Shown here: positions 8,604 to 17,816 of the stretch, one piece after another | Position numbering within the stretch: position 1 is the stretch's first letter | Layout: every line of letters begins with the position of its first letter | Assembly: GCA_902619855.1 (NCBI GenBank) | Contig: CACNGE010000017.1 | Coordinates: 1-34,242 of the forward strand | Direction: 5' to 3' | DNA length: 34,242 bases | Source: an uncultured Bacteroidota bacterium | GTDB taxonomy: Bacteria > Bacteroidota > Bacteroidia > Flavobacteriales > Flavobacteriaceae | Notes under the pieces: model-generated | The model's input: the letters and a program-made list of their open reading frames with translations, nothing else | Database searches by the model: none | What the model was told of the DNA's origin: nothing | Program-made: the position numbers and the translations under genes

Positions 8604-10616
8604 ATGCAATTTTTCTACAAACACCAGTCTTTCATCTATAAGGTCATCCTTTTTTTGATCACTGTTTTCTCTTTGGTTTACCTTTTTCCGCGAAGCGGAG
8701 GATTTAAATACAACTATCAAACAGGAAAACCATGGCCTTACGAAACACTTTTAGCACCTTTTGACTTCCCTATTGCCAAGTCGGAGGAGGAGCTCAATGC
8801 CGAACGACTGGCAGTAGCACAAGAAAGCCCACTCATCTTCACAAGAGATACCTTAGCCGAGCAGCGATCACTGGAAAGAACCAGAAAATGGATTCGCCAA
8901 CAAGTCACTCCCTTTTCTTCTTCAAGGCTTCTAAAAGATTGGGATCGCTATCTCACCAACCTGTATTCACCCGGTCTGATCGATGCATCATTTGCAATAC
9001 AAAGCGCAAAACCAATTTTGGTTGTCAGGGACAACAGTACTCAGAAACTATTGTTTTCAGATCTAAAAATCAATGATAGCCTACCATTTTCAAATGAAAG
9101 CTCTTTACTCAATGGCATTATTGCCAATGCCTCTAATCGATTGATTTTAAACGAATATATTGAGTCAAATCTAGTTTTAGACTCTCTGCTAACAAGGCAA
9201 AAATTGGATGAGTCTTTATCGCTCATACTTCCTACACGTGGGGTGGTTGCAGAAGGAGAACGAATCATTGCGCAAGGAGAGGTAGTGGATCAAAAAAGAT
9301 TTCAAATTTTAAATTCACTTCGAGTTGAATACCTTAGTGATTTGTGGGCCTCAAGCGAGCAGTCGATCATTATTGGTTATTCAATACTGGTTTCAATACT
9401 CATTTTTCTGACTTTTTTATTTCTTTGGCGTTATCGTCCATTGGTTTATGAAAACAATACTAAGGTTGTTTTTGTTTACTCCACCATCTTGATCATGGTC
9501 GCAGCAATCAAATTGGCGATGACTTACAATATTAATTTTGTTTATGTTGTACCACTTTGTATTGTGCCACTACTACTCAAGACTTTTTTCGACACACGAC
9601 TCGCCTTTTTTGTATTCCTAATGGGCTTGTTGCTGATTGGTTTTATGGTGCCAAGTGATTTCTCATTTATATTTATGCAGCTTGTTGCTGGTGCAATCGC
9701 AACATTAACAATGCCAGATTTATATAAACGAGCAAACCTTTTTGTCGTTGCTATTCTCATCGTTGTTTCCTATGTTTTTTGCTATATATCTTTTCATATG
9801 ATCTATGAGGGAAATCTATCGACAGTGTCTCTAGATAACCTTGGGTTTTTGCTGATCAATGGTTTGGGTATTCTTTTTGTGCATCCACTGGTCTATGTTT
9901 TTGAAAAGATATTTGGTTTGGTTTCCGACTTATCTCTCTTAGAACTTTCGGACACAAATTCAAAACTACTCAGAACTCTTTCCGAAAAGGCACCTGGCAC
10001 ATTTCATCATTCTTTACAAGTTGCAAATATTGCTGAGGCAGCTGCCAATGAAGTTAACGCCAACGCCTTACTTGTAAGGGTAGGGGCGCTGTATCATGAT
10101 ATCGGAAAGATGAATAATCCACTTTATTTTAGTGAGAATCAGTCAACAAACTATAACCCCCACAACGAGCTTGACCCATTTGAAAGCAGTCGTTTGATTC
10201 TAAATCACATAAGCGATGGAATTGAAATTGCCAAACGTAACAATTTGCCTGATCGTATCATTGATTTTATTCGGACTCATCATGGGACTACACCCACGCG
10301 ATACTTTTATCACAAGGCAAAAAATGAAAATGAAGATGTAGACAAATCTATTTTTTGCTATCCTGGGCCTAAGCCATATTCAAAAGAAACTGCGATTCTG
10401 ATGATGGCTGATAGTGTAGAGGCAGCATCAAAAAGTTTGCAAGAACCAACTGCTGAGGGAATTGCCAGTTTTGTGCAAAAAATTATTGAGGAACAAGCAG
10501 AAGAAAACCAATTTGATGAGGCAGATATCAGTTTGCGAGAAATTGAATTAATCAAAAAGATTTTAATCGATAAACTAATTAATGTCTATCATTTGAGAGA
10601 AGTTTATCCTGAATAG
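8604..10616 (+). CDS. 7TM-HD domain phosphohydrolase (PgpH-type cyclic di-AMP phosphodiesterase)
   Basis: A membrane HD-domain phosphohydrolase. The architecture is that of the 7TMR-HD (PgpH) family, whose characterised members hydrolyse c-di-AMP. There is one N-terminal membrane helix (about residues 10-28), an extracytoplasmic region (about 35-250, with VVAEGERIIAQGEVV near its end), a block of hydrophobic segments (about 255-435), and a cytosolic HD domain. The HD motifs are HHSLQVANIA, the signature LYHDIGK (HDIG at about 498-501) and IRTHHGTTP. A TTG at 8586 in frame would add six residues, but the ATG at 8604 gives the normal N-terminus and lies after the candidate promoter. Family membership is strong; the c-di-AMP substrate is inferred from characterised relatives. 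Confidence 0.9.
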   Translation: MQFFYKHQSFIYKVILFLITVFSLVYLFPRSGGFKYNYQTGKPWPYETLLAPFDFPIAKSEEELNAERLAVAQESPLIFTRDTLAEQRSLERTRKWIRQQVTPFSSSRLLKDWDRYLTNLYSPGLIDASFAIQSAKPILVVRDNSTQKLLFSDLKINDSLPFSNESSLLNGIIANASNRLILNEYIESNLVLDSLLTRQKLDESLSLILPTRGVVAEGERIIAQGEVVDQKRFQILNSLRVEYLSDLWASSEQSIIIGYSILVSILIFLTFLFLWRYRPLVYENNTKVVFVYSTILIMVAAIKLAMTYNINFVYVVPLCIVPLLLKTFFDTRLAFFVFLMGLLLIGFMVPSDFSFIFMQLVAGAIATLTMPDLYKRANLFVVAILIVVSYVFCYISFHMIYEGNLSTVSLDNLGFLLINGLGILFVHPLVYVFEKIFGLVSDLSLLELSDTNSKLLRTLSEKAPGTFHHSLQVANIAEAAANEVNANALLVRVGALYHDIGKMNNPLYFSENQSTNYNPHNELDPFESSRLILNHISDGIEIAKRNNLPDRIIDFIRTHHGTTPTRYFYHKAKNENEDVDKSIFCYPGPKPYSKETAILMMADSVEAASKSLQEPTAEGIASFVQKIIEEQAEENQFDEADISLREIELIKKILIDKLINVYHLREVYPE

Positions 10617-10677
10617 TTTAGTTTTCTTTTGAATCTTGAGGTATTGTTTATGAAAATAACTTTATAGATCAATCGGC

Positions 10678-10823
10678 ATGAAACCACATCCTTTATTTCT
10701 TTTTGTTATTTTTCTATTCATACTATGCTAAATAGGGATACTACCAATAATGATAATGAAGGTTGGATGAATGTGACTTATTTGACCAAAGTTTTTAAAA
10801 TAGAACCTAATATAACAGAATAA
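10678..10823 (+). pseudogene. Frameshifted lipoprotein remnant
   Basis: The ATG at 10678 encodes 17 residues forming an almost perfect lipoprotein signal peptide (MKPHPLFLFVIFLFILC), followed directly by TAA at 10729. In another frame, starting at 10731, an open stretch of 30 codons (NRDTTNNDNEGWMN onward, ending KIEPNITE) runs to TAA at 10821. A signal peptide ending exactly at the lipobox cysteine and then continuing in a shifted frame with a polar Asn/Asp-rich linker suggests a lipoprotein gene broken by a frameshift. The family is not recognised. It marks the border between the core genes and the polysaccharide cluster. A chance open frame cannot be excluded. Confidence 0.35.
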
Positions 10824-11015
10824 GTAACAGTTTAAGACCCAAAAGAACAAACCACGTTTAGAAAATTATTTTGGTATTTTCATCCTAGTTTAAAATTTTG
10901 CTTTAAAGTATATGAACAAACTGCAATTTTTATGTTAGTAATTGAAACTTTTGGAAATAAGTTTTTGTTATTATTATCACTAACTTACACATTACCAATT
11001 TAAGTTTGTATAGCT
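10824..11015. other. AT-rich gap before the first beta-helix gene
   Basis: With the lipoprotein remnant this completes a 399-bp stretch (10617-11015) without an intact gene. The only signal I see is TAAGTTTG (11001-11008, plus strand), an exact match to the -7 consensus TAnnTTTG. It lies 7 bp before the GTG start of the next gene, with no clear TTG at the normal -33 distance. If real, it would give a very short leader. No RNA gene or terminator hairpin is evident. Confidence 0.3.
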
Positions 11016-13754
11016 GTGAATAAAAAAAAAATTTTGTTTTTTGTGCTGGTTTTAAGCGTTTTTTGTGTTTATGCTCAGACTAATTATTATGTATCTAAAG
11101 AAGGAAGCGATTTAAATACTGGTAGCGTATCTTTTCCTTTTGAAACCATCTCTAAAGCATTGAATTCATTTGATGAGTCAGGTGGAAACTGCTTTATAAT
11201 GGAAGGCACCTATCATGAAAATATTATTATTAACGAAAAAAATAATATTACAATTCAGCCTTATAATAATGATATAGTTATTTTAGATGGTACTGTAGAA
11301 ATTTCAACAAGTTGGACTCAAAGTTCTGAAAATACATCAATTTATGAAACCATCTTGAGTCAAGATATTTGGCAATTATTTATTGATGATAAACAACAGG
11401 TAATGGCCCGTTGGCCCAATGCCCAATTTATTGACGAAAGTATTTATAACTTAGACTTTTGGGCTGAGAGTGATGTTACAAAGGACTCTAATGGGACAAT
11501 GAATGATGTAAGTTTTCCTGAAAATCTTGCATCAAGTGGAATTAATGCTCAAGGTGCACTAGCCATAGCAAATGTTGGATCTTGGAAAACTTGGGTAGTG
11601 CCAATAACTTCTCATACAACCGGAAGTAATATTTTCAACTACGTGCCTGCTCCAACTTATCTTGATAAACACCATTATTATTATTTAGAGGGTAAAATTG
11701 ATTTGCTTGATACTCAAAACGAATGGCATTATAATGCAACCACAAAAAAATTATCTGTGTGGGGAGACCCAACAGGAAAAGAAATTAGAGGAAAAGTACA
11801 GTCATATGTATTAACAATGAATAATTGTTCAAATATTGTAATAGAAAATTTAAATTTCTTTGCGACTACAATTTCTGCAACTGGCTCTAATAATATTACA
11901 GTAAATAATTGCTTGTTTTCATTTCCTAGTTGTTCTAAAAGAATGTTGGGTGTTACTTCTTATCCATTAACAACAGAATTATCAAATGGACAAGCACATG
12001 GTCATGAAAATCAACCAGGAAGATTTAAATTTTTTCAATGTTTATTTGAACATACTGATGGTGAAGCGATTTTCTTACATGGACAAGATAATATTATTGA
12101 AGATTGTTATTTTCATCATATTGACTATTCATGTGGCTCACTTAGGTATTTGCAAAATTCTATCATAAACAAGGGGCCAAATTGTACATTTAAAAATAAT
12201 ACTGTACATACAACTAGTGCTTCTTCAGTATTAAGTTTGGGAGATGCTCCAAAAATTTCATACAATGATATTTCTAAAACTGGTATGTTACAAGATGATG
12301 GGGCACTAGTGCAGCTACCAGGGAAAACAAGTGTTCCTGGATCAGAAATACATCATAATTGGTTGCATGATTCTGTAAAAACTGGAGTGCGTTATGATGC
12401 ACCAGTATCAAATCCTGAACTAGCAGGCACAGACGGATTAGTACATCACAATGTATTTTGGAATTTACCAAAGGCTATGATGATTAAAGGTGACTCACAC
12501 GAGATATATAATAATACCTCTTTTGATATTACTGGAGTTGATTTTACAATTTTGGATGAAAGCTATCCTAATCCGCCAGGGGGAAGCTCAAATACTTCTA
12601 CAATTTTAAGAAATAATCTAGCAGGGAAAATATCTGGGCATCGTCAAAATCCTCAAATCCCACCAGGAACGGAAGATCATAATGTATATTCAGCTACAAA
12701 TTATAGTTATAACAGTAGAGCTTTGTTAGCAGATCCAGAAAATAAAATCTTCACTCCCAAAAGTTCAGCTATTGAATTGATAGATGCAGGAGTTATTATT
12801 CCTGGAATAACAGATAATTATTTAGGCATTGCTCCAGAAATAGGTGCCTATGAACTTGGAGATAATTGGACAGCTGGAGCTAGTTGGACTCCAAATTTTT
12901 ATCCATGGTCTTTTTCTTACGAACAAAATATTAGTGGTTTTGTTTTAAACCCTAGTTTTGAAGATGGCTCAATTGGAACTATAATTAAAAATCAAACCCT
13001 TAATGATTGGAAATTAGGAGGTCCATATTCTGATGGCGAAGGAGTCTCAGCAAGCATACAAACAGCTAATGTTCATCCTGGAGATGGAACTAAAGCTTTA
13101 GAGGTTAGTTCAGTAAATATTAATAATCAAGAATGGGGTATAAGACTGATAAACACAGAATATGCATTTGTCGGAGATAACACAAATCCCATTGATATAA
13201 CAGTTTCATTTTGGGCAAAAACATCTGATATTGATCCAGGAAGTGAGGTTGCAGATGGAGATATGAGATTATTAATAAAGGATACTGGCTCATTGGACTA
13301 TGCAAATGAACAACAAACAGATAAAGGTTTTGTGGATAAAACACAACGTGTTCTACTTACTACTGATACTTGGGTTTATATAACTAAGATTTTTACATTT
13401 CCAGCTGCAGCAGATTATAACCTTTCTTTGTTTCTTGAATTTGGGAAAGTGGATGGGATTACGCAAATAGATGGTATAACAACATCTGTTACTGGTGGCG
13501 CAACTTTAGCAACTCAAGACATTGCAAAAGTTGGTTCAAGTGTGTTAATATATCCAAATCCGGCAATGGATGTATTAAATTATATATCTGAGGGGGTAAA
13601 ATATATTGAAGTCTATAATTCGCTTGGTCAAAAATTAAAAGAAGAAAAAGCTGATGGGAGTATTAACACATCAGCTTTTCCTAAAGGGACTTATATTTTA
13701 AAATTGTTAGGAGAAAACGGAGCAGCTTCAACAAAAAAATTTAAAAAAGAATAA
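11016..13754 (+). CDS. Secreted right-handed beta-helix protein with CBM-like and type IX sorting domains
   Basis: A 912-residue putative polysaccharide lyase or glycosidase. It starts at GTG (11016), which gives a clean signal peptide (hydrophobic to VYAQ, about residue 21). A right-handed beta-helix region follows (about 22-620), opening with YYVSKEGSDLNTG and rich in N-x-I/V repeats. Residues about 640-825 look like a CBM4/9-type beta-sandwich (LNPSFEDG, VSFWAKTS, DNL-like strands). The last about 70 residues (IYPNPAMDVLNY to the final KKFKKE) form a Por/type IX secretion sorting domain, so it should be exported through the outer membrane. The helix region is paralogous to that of the minus-strand gene at 14279-16774 (shared DIWQLF, ARWPN, LEGKLGLLD-like blocks). 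No CAZy family or catalytic residue is assigned. Confidence 0.85.
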   Translation: MNKKKILFFVLVLSVFCVYAQTNYYVSKEGSDLNTGSVSFPFETISKALNSFDESGGNCFIMEGTYHENIIINEKNNITIQPYNNDIVILDGTVEISTSWTQSSENTSIYETILSQDIWQLFIDDKQQVMARWPNAQFIDESIYNLDFWAESDVTKDSNGTMNDVSFPENLASSGINAQGALAIANVGSWKTWVVPITSHTTGSNIFNYVPAPTYLDKHHYYYLEGKIDLLDTQNEWHYNATTKKLSVWGDPTGKEIRGKVQSYVLTMNNCSNIVIENLNFFATTISATGSNNITVNNCLFSFPSCSKRMLGVTSYPLTTELSNGQAHGHENQPGRFKFFQCLFEHTDGEAIFLHGQDNIIEDCYFHHIDYSCGSLRYLQNSIINKGPNCTFKNNTVHTTSASSVLSLGDAPKISYNDISKTGMLQDDGALVQLPGKTSVPGSEIHHNWLHDSVKTGVRYDAPVSNPELAGTDGLVHHNVFWNLPKAMMIKGDSHEIYNNTSFDITGVDFTILDESYPNPPGGSSNTSTILRNNLAGKISGHRQNPQIPPGTEDHNVYSATNYSYNSRALLADPENKIFTPKSSAIELIDAGVIIPGITDNYLGIAPEIGAYELGDNWTAGASWTPNFYPWSFSYEQNISGFVLNPSFEDGSIGTIIKNQTLNDWKLGGPYSDGEGVSASIQTANVHPGDGTKALEVSSVNINNQEWGIRLINTEYAFVGDNTNPIDITVSFWAKTSDIDPGSEVADGDMRLLIKDTGSLDYANEQQTDKGFVDKTQRVLLTTDTWVYITKIFTFPAAADYNLSLFLEFGKVDGITQIDGITTSVTGGATLATQDIAKVGSSVLIYPNPAMDVLNYISEGVKYIEVYNSLGQKLKEEKADGSINTSAFPKGTYILKLLGENGAASTKKFKKE

Positions 13755-13808
13755 GATAAACAGCTATTTATATTTCAAGTATTTTTAACTCAATTTATTC
13801 AAAAAAAT

Positions 13809-14159
13809 TTATTTTTTTGATTTTAAATAAGCTTTGTATTTTGCTTTGAAATAATCATGATATTTTATCATCCTTTCTTGTCCTAAGAAATCCTTTAACC
13901 TTCTGTTGTATATTGGATTTAGTTTTTGAATCTCCGCCTTTAATTTATCCTTGTCGTCTTTATACTTTTTTCTAAGATCGTTGAATTCAGTTTCTTTTTC
14001 AACAAGTATATCATAAACCTTGGTATATTCAGCTTCTGTAAATTCTAGGATTTCTGATAAATTTTCTGTATTTTCTTTAGCAAAAATTTCTGCTTTTGAT
14101 TGGGCATTTAAAGCACTGGTAAGAACAAACCCGAACAATAATAAGTATATTTTTTTCAT
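13809..14159 (-). CDS. Small secreted Spy-like helical protein
   Basis: A 116-residue protein with a signal peptide (MKK start, cleavage near LNAQ) and a highly charged, Lys/Glu-rich helical body. The pattern resembles the periplasmic Spy/CpxP-like chaperone class seen in many flavobacteria, but this is a fold-level guess. It is about 81 percent identical (94 of 116 by hand alignment) to the N-terminal 116 residues of the adjacent beta-helix gene at 14279-16774, and shares the motif KDFLG-x3-M-x-K-x-H-x2-FKAK with the small gene at 23171-23512. It lies 119 bp downstream of the fused gene on the same strand, convergent with the 912-residue beta-helix gene. Function unknown; a folding helper for cluster enzymes is one possibility. 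Confidence 0.8.
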   Translation of the reverse strand: MKKIYLLLFGFVLTSALNAQSKAEIFAKENTENLSEILEFTEAEYTKVYDILVEKETEFNDLRKKYKDDKDKLKAEIQKLNPIYNRRLKDFLGQERMIKYHDYFKAKYKAYLKSKK

Positions 14160-14183
14160 GTTTTAAATTAATTAATATTATAT

Positions 14184-14191
14184 CAAATTTA
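14184..14191 (-). promoter_or_regulatory. Candidate -7 box of the small Spy-like gene
   Basis: On the minus strand TAAATTTG matches TAnnTTTG exactly and lies 24 bp before the ATG at 14159. The paralogous gene starting at 16774 has a similar upstream stretch, with TAAATTTA in the corresponding place. No -33 TTG is seen at the proper distance. Confidence 0.3.
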
Positions 14192-14278
14192 GTCTTTTTA
14201 CTTCAAAATGATGTTTTATTCTGAAATAAGTTAATGAGTATACACATAAATTAAATATTAAATTACATATTTAAAACT

Positions 14279-16774
14279 CTATTTAACTTTGAAGCTCCAT
14301 ACGTTTCCCTTTTGAATTTTATTTTTGATTATTCCATCTATTCTCCAATAGTAGGTTTTTCCAGTGTTTAGTTTTCCAGGAGAATAGATATTGTTTTTTT
14401 GGTTTCCTTTATATTCGGGTGAGTTTTTAGATGCATTCTTTACATTGTTAAAATCTTCACCAAAATATATATCACTTGTATCAGCCTTATAAGCCTTTAG
14501 CCACATTAAATCTGCATCAGTTTTAACTGTTTTAGATTCATTAGGGGGAACTGGTGTTGAAGCTATTTTATCTTGGAATCCTGGAATCCAATAATTTATA
14601 TCGCCAAACTCATAAGGACCTATATCTGGTGCTTTTCCTAAATATAGCATCTCTTTTCCTTCAATAAGAGCTCCATTATCTATTAGCTCAGAGTCTTTTT
14701 TGGGTCTGAAGTCTAAATTATCAGGGTCTCTTAATTGACTTCTTATATCAGCATTTTTAAAATTACCAGACCAGTTATGATCAACTATCCCAGGAACTGG
14801 ATAATCCTTACCTGGTCTTGTTCTATGTCCAGAAAATTTATTAGAAATATTGTTTCTTGTAATTGTCTCATAATTTCTTCCTTGAATAGATACTTTGCTT
14901 GACACAATTAAATCATTAAGACGATTATCGAAACTTAAATTATTATATATAAAATGTTTGTCTCCTTTAAAGAAAACTCTATCTGTTTTCCAGGCAACAT
15001 TATGGTGCATACTTCCATTCTCACCCCAGCGAGAATTTGGGAGATTCGAATTATCAAAACGTAATCCTATTTTTACTGAATTGTGTACCCAATTGTAGCG
15101 TGTTTGAGATTGATCTTGTTCCTTAGCACTTATTTGTATGAGCGATCCATCATTCTGTAGATATCCTGAACGAGATAAATTATTTAACTCAATAGTGTTT
15201 CTAGCACCTGCTTTATACATTTCAGAAGCTCCAGCAGTATGTACAGTATTTCTTCTAAATAGTAAATCAGTTGATCGTAACATGTTTATGGTATAGCCTC
15301 CTCTAAAAGTACAGCTATAATCAATAGAGTGCATATAATTATTTTCAACGATATTGTTCGAACCATTCATATTAATAACTGGCCCATCCATATATTCAAA
15401 TTTGCAATTTCTAATAATGTTAAATGCTTCACTTTCATTCTTTTTCATCAACATAGAAGTTACATTTATTTGGGACAGATCATTCAACATCCGCTTTGAA
15501 TAACTTGGGTATTTGAAATTGCAATTTTCGACAGTTATGTGATTACTTTCATAAGTATTAAAAGTTGTTCCAAAGAAATTTATACCTTCAATTTTTATGT
15601 GTGATGAGTTCTGAATATCAAATGCATAGGATTGTGTTTTTCCTCTAATTTCAAATCCTCTGGGATGTCTTCCTTTGGGAGCCCATAGATAAACTGTCTT
15701 GCTTTTTGCATTGTAGAACCACTCATTTTCTTCATCCAATAAACCTAATTTACCCTCTAAAAAATAACCGTGTCTTTCCTCTTTGCCTTCATAGCTGAAA
15801 TGTACTTTTATCCCTTTTCTTTTAGTGTCGTATTTAAAATTGTCAGTATTGGGACTATGCTCAATCACATTAGACTTAAAAGTTTTAAATGAGCCTGAAT
15901 TTACAAGAATAATTGCTCCTGTTAAGTCCTCATTTATCAATGCTAATTCTTTATTGAAGTGATGTCCATAACTACTTTTATCTTTTTCAGGCCAAGCCAT
16001 CGATTTGGTTTTGTCCCAAACGGATCCATCATACCAATTTCCATTTGGCCATCTAGCTGAAGTCATACTTTTTTTATCTACGAATAATTGCCAGATATCT
16101 TTTTTGATTTTAGCTTTATAAATATCACCCTTGAACTTTCTCCAATTTGTTTTTATCAATTCGGTTCCATCTAAAACAACATTTTCGTTCTTGTATGCCT
16201 TAAAGGTAATAGGTGAAGTAAATTTTCCATGGGTTTCATACAACTCGATTGTTTCATGATAAATTCCTTCTCGAATATAACATGTATCACCAGTCTGCAT
16301 TTCTTTTGAAGCTTTTGAAATTGTTTTAAAAGGCTTATTAAAAGTTCCTGGGTTAGAATCTTCTCCATCTGGGGACACGTAAAAGGAGGTAACTGTCAAA
16401 CGTACTTTTTTATCTTTAGGTTTACTTTTTTTTGATTTTAGATAAGCATTGTATTTTGCTTTGAAATAATCATGATATTTTATCATTTTGTCCTGCCCAA
16501 GGATATCCTTTAACCTTCTATTGTATATTGGATTTAGTCTTTGAATTTTCGTATTTAATGTGTCTTTATAGTTTTTATATTTTTTTCTAAGAACGTTAAA
16601 TTCAGTTTCTTTTTCAACAAGTATATCATAAACCTGAGTATATTCAGCCTCTGTGAATTTTAAGATTTCTGATAATTTTTCTGTATTTTCTTTTGCGAAG
16701 ATTTCTGCCTTTGATTGTGCATTTAAAGGACTAGTAATAAAAAATCCAAGAAACAATAAGAACACTTTTTTCAT
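14279..16774 (-). CDS. Fusion of Spy-like domain, beta-helix enzyme and Ig-like domain
   Basis: An 831-residue secreted protein with unusual architecture. Residues 1-116 are a signal peptide plus a complete Spy-like helical domain, about 81 percent identical to the neighbouring 116-residue protein. A short Lys-rich linker (SKPKDKKVR) leads to a right-handed beta-helix (about 130-720) opening with FYVSPDGEDSNPGTFNKPF, the usual mature N-terminus of such enzymes. The C-terminus (about 735-831) is an Ig/fibronectin-like module of the type DIYFGEDFNNV to TYYWRIDG to VWSFKV. There is no type IX sorting domain, unlike the paralogue at 11016-13754. Probable activity is on a uronate- or fucose-containing polysaccharide, but no catalytic family is assigned. 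The beta-helix seems to have acquired the small protein's start and signal peptide by duplication and fusion. Confidence 0.85.
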   Translation of the reverse strand: MKKVFLLFLGFFITSPLNAQSKAEIFAKENTEKLSEILKFTEAEYTQVYDILVEKETEFNVLRKKYKNYKDTLNTKIQRLNPIYNRRLKDILGQDKMIKYHDYFKAKYNAYLKSKKSKPKDKKVRLTVTSFYVSPDGEDSNPGTFNKPFKTISKASKEMQTGDTCYIREGIYHETIELYETHGKFTSPITFKAYKNENVVLDGTELIKTNWRKFKGDIYKAKIKKDIWQLFVDKKSMTSARWPNGNWYDGSVWDKTKSMAWPEKDKSSYGHHFNKELALINEDLTGAIILVNSGSFKTFKSNVIEHSPNTDNFKYDTKRKGIKVHFSYEGKEERHGYFLEGKLGLLDEENEWFYNAKSKTVYLWAPKGRHPRGFEIRGKTQSYAFDIQNSSHIKIEGINFFGTTFNTYESNHITVENCNFKYPSYSKRMLNDLSQINVTSMLMKKNESEAFNIIRNCKFEYMDGPVINMNGSNNIVENNYMHSIDYSCTFRGGYTINMLRSTDLLFRRNTVHTAGASEMYKAGARNTIELNNLSRSGYLQNDGSLIQISAKEQDQSQTRYNWVHNSVKIGLRFDNSNLPNSRWGENGSMHHNVAWKTDRVFFKGDKHFIYNNLSFDNRLNDLIVSSKVSIQGRNYETITRNNISNKFSGHRTRPGKDYPVPGIVDHNWSGNFKNADIRSQLRDPDNLDFRPKKDSELIDNGALIEGKEMLYLGKAPDIGPYEFGDINYWIPGFQDKIASTPVPPNESKTVKTDADLMWLKAYKADTSDIYFGEDFNNVKNASKNSPEYKGNQKNNIYSPGKLNTGKTYYWRIDGIIKNKIQKGNVWSFKVK

Positions 16775-17020
16775 AGCTTGATTATTTAAATTAATTTAAA
16801 TAAATTAAATTTAGATCAATTACAAGAAAATAGTGCCACGAAATATATCATTTCATAATACAAATATTTCATCGTTAATTAAGGCTAACTGCTATTATTT
16901 TAATAACTTGAGGTTGTTTTTTTAACCATACGATTTTACTAAATTTAAATTTATTTTGAATTTTCCGGTCTCGATTGAGTCTGCTGGATATTACACACAT
17001 AATGACGATGATTTCTTAAA
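16775..17020. other. Divergent intergenic region before the fucose-catabolism operon
   Basis: This 246-bp AT-rich region separates the minus-strand fusion gene from the plus-strand operon and must hold both promoters. For the operon, TTG (16914-16916) and TAAATTTA (16940-16947) are 23 bp apart and match the Bacteroidota pattern with one mismatch. A 7-bp inverted repeat (GAAATAT 16840-16846, ATATTTC 16864-16870) could be an operator, though in such AT-rich DNA it may be chance. Confidence 0.3.
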
Positions 17021-17809
17021 ATGATGGAACCAAAATTTTCCTTAAATAATAAAGTAAGTTTGATTACCGGCGGTGGAAGTGGCATTGGCAGAGCAATCGC
17101 AAAAACTTTTGCAATGCAAGGCTCGTATGTCTATATCCTTGACAGCAATGAAAAAGCCGCTGCTGATGTGGTCCTTGAAATTACTAATAAGGGATTTAAA
17201 TCAAAGTCATACAAATGTGATGTCTCAAATTCAAAAGAAGTATCAAATGTAATTGATAAAATTTCACAAAAATCATCGATTGACATCTTAATAAACAATG
17301 CTGGCGTCGCTCATGTAGGAAATATTGAAATGTGTGAAGAAGAAGATTTGGATAGACTTTACAATATCAATATTAAAGGAGTTTTTAATTGTTTAAAAGC
17401 TTGTATTCCCCTCATGAAAATCAATGGCGGAGGTGTAGTTTTAAATTTAGCCTCTATAGCATCCTCTGTTGGAATATCAGATCGTTTTGCATATTCAATG
17501 TCTAAAGGTGCTGTTCTAACAATGACTTATGCAATTGCTAAAGATTACATCGACCATAATATCCGTTGTAATTGTATTTCTCCAGCCCGGGTTCATACTC
17601 CTTTTGTAGATGGATTTATTAGCAAAAATTATCCTGGTAAGGAAGATGAAATTTTTGATAAACTTTCAAAAACACAACCTATTGGTCGCATGGGAACTCC
17701 ACAAGAAATAGCAGACTTGGCATTGTTTTTATGTAGTGATGAAGCGGGTTTTATTACAGGTTCAGACTACGGAATTGATGGCGGATTTATAACACTTAAT
17801 TCAAAATAA
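17021..17809 (+). CDS. SDR-family dehydrogenase, probable 2-keto-3-deoxy-L-fuconate dehydrogenase
   Basis: A 262-residue classical short-chain dehydrogenase. Visible motifs are the nucleotide-binding TGGGSGIG (16-23), an acidic Asp41 at the end of beta-strand 2 (favouring NAD over NADP), NNAG (92-95), and the catalytic Ser145, Tyr158 and Lys162 (YSMSK). The substrate-loop sequence SPARVHTPFVDGFI resembles enzymes that oxidise 2-keto-3-deoxy-L-fuconate to the 2,4-diketo acid. The assignment leans on context: it is followed after 7 bp by an FAH-type hydrolase that would cleave the product, then by a fuconolactonase stump, a lactate dehydrogenase and a fucosidase. Cytosolic. The alternative, that it is the L-fucose dehydrogenase of the first step or acts on a rhamnose pathway acid, cannot be excluded. 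Confidence 0.85.
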   Translation: MMEPKFSLNNKVSLITGGGSGIGRAIAKTFAMQGSYVYILDSNEKAAADVVLEITNKGFKSKSYKCDVSNSKEVSNVIDKISQKSSIDILINNAGVAHVGNIEMCEEEDLDRLYNINIKGVFNCLKACIPLMKINGGGVVLNLASIASSVGISDRFAYSMSKGAVLTMTYAIAKDYIDHNIRCNCISPARVHTPFVDGFISKNYPGKEDEIFDKLSKTQPIGRMGTPQEIADLALFLCSDEAGFITGSDYGIDGGFITLNSK

Positions 17810-17816
17810 CTTAATT

